Source: Verrucomicrobiota bacterium
GTDB lineage: Bacteria; Verrucomicrobiota; Verrucomicrobiia; Limisphaerales; JACRJZ01
Direction of reading: 5' to 3'
NCBI GenBank assembly: GCA_016219875.1
Contig: JACRJZ010000124.1
Location: 56,737 to 120,736 of the forward strand
DNA length: 64,000 bases
The notes under the pieces were generated by a model, which was not told where the DNA came from, did no database searches, and saw nothing but the letters and a program-made list of their open reading frames with translations. A program made the position numbers and the translations under genes. Below are positions 45,398 through 52,546 of the stretch, piece by piece; position 1 is the stretch's first letter, and every line of letters begins with the position of its first letter.

Positions 45398-45427
45398 GCA
45401 GTTGAGGCCCTGTTCAGCCAGCACTGC

Positions 45428-46195
45428 TCAAACTGGCAGCCGTCGGGGCACGGACGGGTTGCCCGCCTCTGGTTGCATTGGTTCAACCGGTTTAACTGGG
45501 TTCAATTCGGTTGGACTGGGTTGGACTGGGTTGGACCCGGACGCGGCGGCGGCTTCGACCGGCGGTTCCGGCGGCTGGCCAAACATCTCCCGCAGCCGGC
45601 GGTGGCGTTCCTCCAGGCTGATCCAGTCCTGGCAAATCCAGTCCCGCACCTGCGGGTTCCTCGCCCACCGCTCGAAATGCGCCAACACTTCCTCCTCGGT
45701 CTTCTCGCGCGCCCCCTCCAGCCGCTCCCGCTCCATTTGCAACCGCGCGCCGCTGTGGTCGCCCCGGCGCAATTCCACGATGTCCTGGCACAGCCCGCGC
45801 AAGGCGCGCAGCTTGCGGCGGAACTCCTCCGTCACCTCGCCGTTCCAGCCGGACAAAGCGCACGCGTAGCGCGCCGCCAGCACCGTGGCCAGATGATCCG
45901 TCAACCGCCCGTCCGTGGCCGTCTCGATTTCGCTGGCGTCGGCCGCCAGTTCGCGGGCCTGGGCCAGAGTCTCCTGCCGGGACTGCCATTCCGCAAAACC
46001 GCCGGCCCGCCATTCGCAGAGGTTTTGTTTGCTGACGGCGCAGCCGCCAAACTCCCGCGCCAGCACCGCCAACACCGTGGGCAGTGCGTTGAGCCACGCC
46101 AGGAGCGGGCCACCCGGCTCGCCGTCCTGCAAACGGCGGTTCAGTGCCTCGCGGATTTCCCGCGGCAGCCGGGCGATTTTTCCGTTGCGGGCCAT
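45428..46195 (-). CDS. Phage-small-terminase-like protein (DUF3486-like), intact copy
   Basis: 255 residues from ATG 46195 (MARNGKIARLPREIREALNR). The N-terminus RNGKIARLP..IR..LN.RL, followed by GGCAVSKQNLCEWRAGGFAE, looks like a helix-turn-helix with a linker, as in Mu gp27/DUF3486 small-terminase proteins. The rest is helical, charged, with LQMERERLEGAREKTEEEVL. The last 25 residues come from a 10-bp DNA repeat near GGTTGGACTG, encoding Pro/Asn-rich tail. Known role in phages: DNA packaging recognition; here possibly a domesticated element. Last gene of a five-gene cluster. Confidence 0.6.
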   Translation of the reverse strand: MARNGKIARLPREIREALNRRLQDGEPGGPLLAWLNALPTVLAVLAREFGGCAVSKQNLCEWRAGGFAEWQSRQETLAQARELAADASEIETATDGRLTDHLATVLAARYACALSGWNGEVTEEFRRKLRALRGLCQDIVELRRGDHSGARLQMERERLEGAREKTEEEVLAHFERWARNPQVRDWICQDWISLEERHRRLREMFGQPPEPPVEAAAASGSNPVQPSPTELNPVKPVEPMQPEAGNPSVPRRLPV

Positions 46196-46199
46196 AATC

Positions 46200-46379
46200 C
46201 TATTTCGGGATCTCCACCGTGCCGGGCGCGCAGCCAAACAACTTCAGGCGTAGTAACTGGATTTGTTCATGATTGTTTGACTGGGTGTTTTTGCCCAAAG
46301 CTTCATCCAGCCGCGCAAACGCTTCACGATAAGCCGGAGCTTGCGGCCGGGGGTGGGGTGATTTTTGGCGGCGATTCAC
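46200..46379 (-). CDS. Small protein coupled in the terminase-like operon
   Basis: 59 residues from a GTG at 46379, overlapping the stop of the preceding gene as GTGA. It begins NRRQKSPHPRPQAPAYREAF and ends QIQLLRLKLFGCAPGTVEIP, a mostly helical, basic protein. Too short to be caught by length filters. Followed four bases later by the 255-residue gene. No function known; overlaps on both sides suggest it is really translated. Confidence 0.55.
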   Translation of the reverse strand: MNRRQKSPHPRPQAPAYREAFARLDEALGKNTQSNNHEQIQLLRLKLFGCAPGTVEIPK

Positions 46380-46927
46380 AATGGGTGCAATTCCTCCTCA
46401 ATTTTCTTCAACGTTTCCGGGCTGAGGCCATGCGTGAGTTCCGCAAACACCTCCTGGCGGATTTCCGGTTGCTGGAGCCAGGCCCGAAATTCCTGTTCCT
46501 TTTGCGGTCTTTCCTCGGCACGCAACTGTTCTCGCAATGCCTCCCAGCCCGCCATGAGCTTTGGATTATGTTTGAAGGCTTCTGCCACCTCATCCAATCC
46601 GGCTTCGATCTTTACCTGCCACCTCTTTTGGGCATCCTGCTTGGACAGTTCCAACCGCTGGCGCTCAATCTGCAGCCGCTCTGCCGTGTGATCGCCGTGA
46701 CGCAGCATGGCCCAATCCTGCACGAAGGTCCGCAACACCTCAAAGCGCCCGGCCCCGCCCGTGGACGACAGCTTTTCCCGCGCGGCCAGCAGATATTGCG
46801 GCCCCAGCCAGGCCGCCACGGCCTCGGTCACGGAGCCGCCGGCGACCTGTTGCAAATCCTGCGCCTCCGCCACCATCTCGCGGAGCAGTTTTTGGACGTC
46901 GGACAGTTTGGAACCCGGCACGCTCAA
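46376..46927 (-). CDS. C-terminal-half paralogue of the terminase-like family
   Basis: 183 residues, TTG start at 46927. LREMVAEAQDLQQVAGGSVT and MLRHGDHTAERLQIERQRLE match the C-terminal half of the 255-residue protein (QMERERLEG...). The matching N-terminal segment (TTRNGRIAHLPQHVRHQLNR) lies just upstream in another frame (46924-47091). Either a split gene or an old copy with a deletion. Overlaps of 4 bases with both neighbours make translation plausible. Confidence 0.55.
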   Translation of the reverse strand: MSVPGSKLSDVQKLLREMVAEAQDLQQVAGGSVTEAVAAWLGPQYLLAAREKLSSTGGAGRFEVLRTFVQDWAMLRHGDHTAERLQIERQRLELSKQDAQKRWQVKIEAGLDEVAEAFKHNPKLMAGWEALREQLRAEERPQKEQEFRAWLQQPEIRQEVFAELTHGLSPETLKKIEEELHPL

Positions 46928-47091
46928 CGATACCTCCCGCGGATGCAGCGATTGCAGAACGCGCCCCTGGATTCGGCCTGTCTCAAGCCGGCATCGACCG
47001 AACGCTGGATGTCGTCCTGCCAGCGGCGGTTCAACTGATGGCGGACGTGCTGGGGGAGGTGGGCGATTCTGCCGTTGCGGGTGGTGCTCAT
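46924..47091 (-). pseudogene. N-terminal remnant of a terminase-like copy
   Basis: 55 residues from ATG 47091: STTRNGRIAHLPQHVRHQLN, then RRWQDD, then unrelated sequence to the stop. The intact copy continues about 60 residues more through the WLN and AVSKQNLCEW region before the part now encoded by 46376-46927. So a deletion plus frame change separates the two. It may still be expressed. Confidence 0.5.
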
Positions 47092-47110
47092 GGGCGGGGT
47101 GGTGGAGCAG

Positions 47111-47695
47111 TTAAAGGACGTACAACTGGACAGGGGCCGGTGCCCCGGCCTTTTCTGGCTCTTCTCCGGTGGAGGACAGCACCGTGCCGGCGACCGTGCC
47201 GGTGAAGAAGGCCGCCCGGTAAGCGACGAGTTCGGGTTTCTTGGTCGGAAACGGGACGGATTCGACCGGCTGAATGAATGCCTGGTCCGCAGCGATGGCC
47301 TGGACCACGGCGTCCGTGGCCAGGGCCAGCAATTCCCAAAGATCCTTTTGCGGGGCGGGCGGGCTGAGATCCCGCTCGAACCGGTTGATGCGCATGTCGC
47401 GCGCTTGGGCGATGATGAGCGAGTAGGTGCGGAGGGTGACAATCTTGAGCGTGGCGGAAGCCGCAAAGGGCGTGCGGACGAGGATGAAGAAGTTTCTGCC
47501 GCCGGACACGGGGAGGACGTGGCCGGAGACGAACTGCTCGGAAACCTGGGTGAGGTAGAGATAAGGCTTGAGTTCCACTCTCATGCCCAGGAGCAGGTCG
47601 TCCTCAGTTTTGAGGCAGACGCACTTGAGATTGTTGGCCTGGCAGAAGGGCTCGAGGGTGGAGGCAAAGGATTGGAGTTCTTGGGGAGCGGTCAT
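47111..47695 (-). CDS. Unknown protein heading the terminase-like operon
   Basis: 194 residues from ATG 47695 (MTAPQELQSFASTLEPFCQA). Alpha/beta composition: LKCVCLKTEDDLLLGMRVEL, LYLTQVSEQFVSGHVLPVSG, NFFILVRTPFAASATLKIVT, then ALATDAVVQAIAADQAFIQP. No family recognised. First of five tightly packed minus-strand genes (19-base gap, then overlaps), suggesting one message. Confidence 0.6.
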   Translation of the reverse strand: MTAPQELQSFASTLEPFCQANNLKCVCLKTEDDLLLGMRVELKPYLYLTQVSEQFVSGHVLPVSGGRNFFILVRTPFAASATLKIVTLRTYSLIIAQARDMRINRFERDLSPPAPQKDLWELLALATDAVVQAIAADQAFIQPVESVPFPTKKPELVAYRAAFFTGTVAGTVLSSTGEEPEKAGAPAPVQLYVL

Positions 47696-47937
47696 AAGTG
47701 AAGAAGCGCAGCATGGGCCGATGCGTCTGTGTTTGCTCGTTCTCTACCCAGAAAACGCGCAAACCAAGCCGCTGTCCCGAGGGGGCAATCGTTCAACGTT
47801 GTGGCAACTGCTTTCACGCCCTGAATGAACCAACGGGAACCGCGCGCCCGCAAACCCAAAAAGCTTCCTAGCTTGGGAATAGCGACGCTGCCCACGGGAA
47901 ACCATCCTGTGGGCAACTGGCTGTGGGAGGTCCGAGG

Positions 47938-49365
47938 TCAGGCTTGCGACGGATTCTCGCCCGCGACTTGCTTCAACTTGTTGCGGCAGTTCTTCTCAAG
48001 AACGCGCCACTTCTCCTTTTCGGTCCCGCCATCTGTGGCCCGCACGAGTTCCAGCCACAAGCCGGGATTGTGCGTGGTTTGGCGGCTCATGCGGCCAAAC
48101 TCCTCCAGCAGCAACTCCTTGACTCGCCCGTTCCACCAAGCGTCAGCATTGCCCCGTAGGCCAGGGAGCTCCCAACATGCCTCGTAATTTCGGCACACGC
48201 TGGGATGGTAGAAATCTGGGATGATCTTGTCCGCTTTTGTCAGGCCCCTCGCAAGCCCGCGCGGAAATGCGTCCTCCAGCAAGAACCGGTTCCGGCGCAC
48301 GAGGTAGTCCCCTTGAGGCTCCTGCGAAAGGAGTCGTTGGGTTTCGGGTCGCAAAGCCACCCCGCTGAAACGGTGAGGCTCATAGATTGATTGGGCGCGA
48401 ACTATCCTGTTCAAATCTTTCACCAAGGCCGTAAGGAGTGGTGCGGGATTAGAAGTTGAAGCCGCGTACCTCGCCAGCAATTGCCTCGTCGCCCAGGAAA
48501 GCCGCTTGCTGAGGTAAATGGAAACCGGCTCCTTTGGCTGCTTCAACTTGGTGACAAGCGCGGCCAAATCAATGACATCACTCTCGAAGAATTTCGAAAA
48601 GCCCTTTTTGTACTGCGCCGTTTGGGTCATGCCCTCTCGCTCGCTACGTGCCGATTCGATACGATCCACGATGTTCGCAACCAACCAATGGCAGAGTGCT
48701 CCCATGCGGGACCGGTTGTCACAGATGTCCGGAGCGGGATGCTTCTCCGCCAGATGAACGGCTTGGGCAATGGCAGCGGCGTCACAGGTGAAATTCGGAT
48801 GTCGCGCCCGCAACGACGGCATGGTCAAAGAAGATTCAGCAGCCGAGCGAAACTCCTCGGGATAAACCGTCGCCAGTCGGACGAAAGCGCTGGCCAACCG
48901 CTTGGCGGCTAACCAGAGATGGGAGCAGGCATCCGGAGCCCGTATTTCCGCCAGACGTATGAGCTGTTCATTCGCGAACCAGAGTCGCGACAGAAAACAA
49001 CCAACCGCCCGATCCGCACGCCAACCCAACTCCTCGTGGTGAAAAGTCCCTGAATGGATGAGCTTGAGCAGCATTGTCACGCCGTCATCGATGCTTTGAT
49101 GCGCCTTCGTCAACACGGCTTGCGGATCAGTTCGGATAAGTTTTTCCACATCTTCGTGCTTGGCCAGCATCTCCTGCTGCTTGGGACTCAGTTGCTTTTT
49201 CTTTTCGCGCAATCGCCCGGCAACGAAATAGTCGAAACCCGTGTAGTCGTTCCGCGAGAGGAATCCCTCGCGCTCCGCCTCTGAAAAAAGACGGATGCCC
49301 GGGCGCTCGGCTCCTGGTGGCTTGGTTCCTGTCCGGCGAGGCTTCGGCTTTGTTTGCTGCTTCAT
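47938..49365 (-). CDS. Unknown 475-residue protein
   Basis: 475 residues from ATG 49365 (MKQQTKPKPRRTGTKPPGAE). After a basic N-terminal tail the protein is largely helical: GFDYFVAGRLREKKKQLSPK, WFANEQLIRLAEIRAPDACS, DVIDLAALVTKLKQPKEPVS, and NADAWWNGRVKELLLEEFGR near the end. No membrane segment, no nucleotide-binding motif. I do not recognise the family. It follows the DUF2513 gene by 35 bases; the pair may be part of a mobile or defence module. Confidence 0.6.
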   Translation of the reverse strand: MKQQTKPKPRRTGTKPPGAERPGIRLFSEAEREGFLSRNDYTGFDYFVAGRLREKKKQLSPKQQEMLAKHEDVEKLIRTDPQAVLTKAHQSIDDGVTMLLKLIHSGTFHHEELGWRADRAVGCFLSRLWFANEQLIRLAEIRAPDACSHLWLAAKRLASAFVRLATVYPEEFRSAAESSLTMPSLRARHPNFTCDAAAIAQAVHLAEKHPAPDICDNRSRMGALCHWLVANIVDRIESARSEREGMTQTAQYKKGFSKFFESDVIDLAALVTKLKQPKEPVSIYLSKRLSWATRQLLARYAASTSNPAPLLTALVKDLNRIVRAQSIYEPHRFSGVALRPETQRLLSQEPQGDYLVRRNRFLLEDAFPRGLARGLTKADKIIPDFYHPSVCRNYEACWELPGLRGNADAWWNGRVKELLLEEFGRMSRQTTHNPGLWLELVRATDGGTEKEKWRVLEKNCRNKLKQVAGENPSQA

Positions 49366-49400
49366 TCGTTTTCCTCGAGTTGGCACTCCAACGGGCCACC

Positions 49401-49751
49401 TCATTTCAGACCGAGTTCTTCTTTGAGCATCGATTTCAGCAGTTCGCCGAGCAGCGAAAGCGGCACCTCCACCGCAGCCTTCTTGAGCTTCTCTGTAGCC
49501 TTTTTCCAGATTGTCTCATTGCGGGCTTGAGCCAGAAAATCATGGCCGGGCCAGGCCAATCTGAGGACGATGGCTGTAGCAGGAAGCCCGTTATTCCCGT
49601 CTTCAACGAGGCCATGCACCAGCCCTGCCTCAATGAGCAAGACTGAGTGCTCAAGCTGCTGTTCGTTGGTGTAGTCGGAAAGATCTGGCTTCGGCTCTTC
49701 GCCTTCATATTTCAGTAGCAACAACCGAATTAAACTCATGTCTCTTTTCAC
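49401..49751 (-). CDS. DUF2513 domain protein
   Basis: 116 residues from GTG 49751. DUF2513 is recognised from MKRDMSLIRLLLLKYEGEEP at the N-terminus, YTNEQQLEHSVLLIEAGLVH (winged-helix-like) and RLAWPGHDFLAQARNETIWK. This family, about 100-130 residues, is common in phages and integrated elements and looks like a small winged-helix regulator. The C-terminal helix (LKKAAVEVPLSLLGELLKSM) is typical. Upstream of the 475-residue gene, same strand. Confidence 0.85.
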   Translation of the reverse strand: MKRDMSLIRLLLLKYEGEEPKPDLSDYTNEQQLEHSVLLIEAGLVHGLVEDGNNGLPATAIVLRLAWPGHDFLAQARNETIWKKATEKLKKAAVEVPLSLLGELLKSMLKEELGLK

Positions 49752-49843
49752 TGGATTCCTTCACACTCATTGTTTGGTTTCTTCCGCACCCGTGCCGCTG
49801 AAGCCGAACCACCGCTTGCCGGCTGAGGCGACGCAAGCGGTCG

Positions 49844-49901
49844 GATGCATCCCTCCGTCACCAGGTTCTCCGGCTTGGGGAAGCCGGGCAGGATGCTGGG
49901 G
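49844..49901. repeat. Repeat flanking the NHL gene, left copy
   Basis: CCCTCCGTCACCAGGTTCTC, then CGGCTTGGGGAAGCCGGGCA. It resembles 51795-51856 in the same orientation with about 75-80% identity by eye. On the minus strand both would encode a GFP(K/D)PE(N/K)LVTE peptide. Confidence 0.55.
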
Positions 49902-49991
49902 TATGAGAGAGGGGCACGCCCAACCTTGGCGACGGCAGCGTGAAATTGGCTTGTTCGAATTCTCACAGCCTGGGTCTCGGCGTTTCTCAAG

Positions 49992-51494
49992 CTACGGTTT
50001 CAGGTTCACCTTGTAAAAGCGCTTGGTCTGGAAAGGCGAGTCCATATCGAGGAAGAACCAGTTCGAACTGCCCAATGTGTTTGTCGCGAGCGCGATCCAG
50101 TTCGTGCTGGTCGGGTCGTTGACATAGCTGAGGACATACGCGCGCCCGGCCTGCCCAACCATGTCCAATCCCGCATACATGCGTAGCCCTACGCACGCGT
50201 CATTGACGACCAGTTGAGCCGGGGCGCTGGTCACGCTGCCAAACGTGTTCGTCACCACGACCCAATATGCACCTGCTTGGCTGCTGAGGAGATTCGTCAG
50301 AACCAGGTTCGTGCTAGTCTGGCCTGATAGCGGGCCTGCCTGCGACCACCATTGGTAGCTCAAGGGCTGGCCTCCGGACGCCCTGATTTCGAAGGTGGCG
50401 GTCTGGCCCAGACAGCTTGTTTGAGGTTGCGGCTGGGTACGAACCAGCGGTGCGGGAACAAAGGCGATGCTCCTGATCCGCTGGTTGCCGGAGTCCGCAA
50501 CGAAGATTGTCCCCTGTGAAATACACACACCGCTTGCACCCGAGAAACGCGCGAGTGGACCTGCCCCGTTGGTGTACGCGTTTTGACTAAAGCTTCCCGC
50601 TATCGTCGTGACCTTGCCAACCGCGGTCATTTTGCGGATGGACGAACCACAAGCGAGGATCAGGCTGCCGGATCCATCCACGCACATGGCTGCAACAGAA
50701 TTGAACGAGGCGTTTGTTCCCACCCCGTCCACGTTTGCAGCAGCACCGCTCCTGCCCGCAATGGTAACAACATCGCGGTTTGCGTTGATTCTCCGTATCA
50801 AGCGATTCCCAGAATCCCAAACATAAATGTTGTCGGCGGTGTCAATCGCTAAGGCGGCAGGACGGTAGAAAGAAGTAAAAACCCAGTTCCCATCAATTGC
50901 ACCCGGATTGCCTGATCCGGCAAAAACGTCGGCCAAGCCGTTTGTAGCATACCGGTAGATTCGGTTCCCGACAACATCGGCGAAATAGAGATTATTTGCA
51001 GAATCTATGCATACACCGCTCAATGTTGACGCCCCGTTAACTCTCGTAAGAGAACCATAAGAGTTAGCCCCAATTCGCAAGGCCAACGTATAGGTGCCGC
51101 CGGGTCCGCCACTGCCTCCCTGGCTGGTGGTGGCCCAGACAGCGTTTGCGTAGTCCATGGCGATGCATCCAATGCTGAGAATTGAGAGGTCCAGATTTGT
51201 TCCGTACCCTGGAAAAGTGAGCGACCCATCAAGCCCTCCACCAGCGAATGTTGACACCGTACCATCCGGTGAAATTCTGCGGATTCGGTAGTTCGAGGAA
51301 TCCCATACAACCAAATTGTTCGATAAATCCACCGTAATGTACGATGGATTGTAGAACATGGTTTGAGTTCCCTGTCCGTCGAGGTAGCCGAAAAAGCCAG
51401 AGCCAGCAAAGGTTTCAACGACGACGTTGTTGGTATCGTACGTTTGGGCATGGGCCGAACAATTCAGGAAGGTGGGCGCCAGAGCAGCACACAC
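49992..51494 (-). CDS. Secreted NHL-repeat protein with C-terminal Ig-like domain
   Basis: About 500 residues. NHL beta-propeller repeats fill residues 25-345: ETFAGSGFFGYLDGQGTQTM, SNYRIRRISPDGTVSTFAGG, LYFADVVGNRIYRYATNGLA, IFVADSGNQRIRSIA. An Ig-like domain follows (QPQPQTSCLGQTATFEIRAS...VVVTNTFGSVTS) and a short C-terminal sorting-like region. The listed start GTG 51494 leaves a short signal peptide; in the next frame ATG 51530 starts MKPSTFH, and removing one base at about 51506 would join it to FLVVQTVCAALAPTFLNCSA, a perfect signal peptide. Possible frameshift or sequencing error. Confidence 0.8.
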   Translation of the reverse strand: MCAALAPTFLNCSAHAQTYDTNNVVVETFAGSGFFGYLDGQGTQTMFYNPSYITVDLSNNLVVWDSSNYRIRRISPDGTVSTFAGGGLDGSLTFPGYGTNLDLSILSIGCIAMDYANAVWATTSQGGSGGPGGTYTLALRIGANSYGSLTRVNGASTLSGVCIDSANNLYFADVVGNRIYRYATNGLADVFAGSGNPGAIDGNWVFTSFYRPAALAIDTADNIYVWDSGNRLIRRINANRDVVTIAGRSGAAANVDGVGTNASFNSVAAMCVDGSGSLILACGSSIRKMTAVGKVTTIAGSFSQNAYTNGAGPLARFSGASGVCISQGTIFVADSGNQRIRSIAFVPAPLVRTQPQPQTSCLGQTATFEIRASGGQPLSYQWWSQAGPLSGQTSTNLVLTNLLSSQAGAYWVVVTNTFGSVTSAPAQLVVNDACVGLRMYAGLDMVGQAGRAYVLSYVNDPTSTNWIALATNTLGSSNWFFLDMDSPFQTKRFYKVNLKP

Positions 51495-51880
51495 GGTCTG
51501 AACTACCAGGAATGAAATGTGGAAGGTTTCATAAAGGGGTTCCCGGCGATTGGAGAGAACTCGCCACTATGGGCGCATCGCCAGTGTGTCCCGACAACCC
51601 AACTGCCTCCGCTGGACAATTCAGTCCAGCGTGATTACCGCCTCCCGCCGAGGCCGCTGTGAGTTTGACGGAGAACTGGCTCTCTGCGTCCTTCATGCAG
51701 GCAGCCTGCGCCTCGCCGTTTCCGCAGTCAAGTCACGAAAATCTTCCGAAAATCTTCCGAGAACATCCTCTTCGATGGCGGCCGGCAGAGTGTCGAATGC
51801 CATCCTCCGTCACAAGTTTCTCCGGGTCCGGGAAGCCGGCCGGGAGGCCGGGGGTGGGTTTGGGTCGTATCATGTGGACT
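51495..51880. other. Gap with repeats, no convincing gene
   Basis: 386 bases. Holds the right flanking repeat, an 11-bp direct repeat (AAAATCTTCCG twice, 51736-51759), and the possible signal-peptide start of the NHL gene. No ORF with family resemblance. Confidence 0.5.
51795..51856. repeat. Repeat flanking the NHL gene, right copy
   Basis: CATCCTCCGTCACAAGTTTC, then TCCGGGTCCGGGAAGCCGGC. Same orientation as 49844-49901; the pair brackets the NHL gene. Confidence 0.55.
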
Positions 51881-52546
51881 TCATTCGCTCGCGCTGGCGA
51901 AAAGGTCAGGCGCGGCCGAATGTCTGGCTTTGCCATTCGGTTCATCCGGCAACGCGAACGCTCCCGCCGCTTTCAACTCCTCCGCCGGGAACGTCGGCCC
52001 GGAGCAAATCTTTTCCAGCAGCGCGGCTTGGGCGGGTTCGAGGGTGACGAGGAGGCCGAGGACGTTCAGGACGTTGAGGAGTTCGGTGGTGTATTCGGCG
52101 AGCCAGTGGTCGGGCTGGATATTTCCCAGCGGCGAGGGCGTACGGCGGTCGCCGATGAGGGGACGCTCGCGGTTCTGCTTCCGGTAGCTGAACCATTGCA
52201 GGAGGACTTGCTTGCCGGAGACTTCGTAGTTCCACACCGCCGGCTCGACGTTTTCCACGTAGCCGGTGCCGAGCAGCAGGCGCTTTTTCGTGGCGTCGTA
52301 GGTGATCGTGTCCGGCATGGCGTCGGGGGCTTCGGGGATCGCGCCGTCTTTGGGGATGCGCGGGCGCTGGGCGGCGGGAAGTCGCGGCGGGCCGGCGGGG
52401 CGGCCCTGGTTCGCGTCGGCCAGGCGCTCGCCGAAGGTATGCAGCCAGATGACGGTGCGGCCCAGGGCCGTCGTGGCGGCGAAGGTCGGGGCGTCAGCGG
52501 TCAGCGGGAGGCGAGGCAGTCCGAAGAAGATGGGCTTGCTGTTCAT
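51881..52546 (-). CDS. C-terminal part of a type ISP restriction-modification enzyme, now a separate ORF
   Basis: 221 residues from ATG 52546. LPLTADAPTFAATTALGRTV, IWLHTFGERLADA, LLLGTGYVENVEPAVWNYEV, then LLQWFSYRKQNRERPLIGDR are the hallmark of the type ISP C-terminal specificity domain. Intact enzymes have about 1000-1600 residues with an upstream N6-adenine methylase core, absent here. Its ATG overlaps the stop of the Mrr/PIN gene (ATGA, 52543-52546), so the fragment can be translated with it. Target-recognition function alone is possible but unproven. Confidence 0.75.
   Translation of the reverse strand: MNSKPIFFGLPRLPLTADAPTFAATTALGRTVIWLHTFGERLADANQGRPAGPPRLPAAQRPRIPKDGAIPEAPDAMPDTITYDATKKRLLLGTGYVENVEPAVWNYEVSGKQVLLQWFSYRKQNRERPLIGDRRTPSPLGNIQPDHWLAEYTTELLNVLNVLGLLVTLEPAQAALLEKICSGPTFPAEELKAAGAFALPDEPNGKARHSAAPDLFASASE

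Noticed and set aside
45298..45486. Extended N-terminus of the box-8 lipoprotein
   Set aside because: It runs through the promoter box and would put the lipoprotein signal in the middle of the protein.
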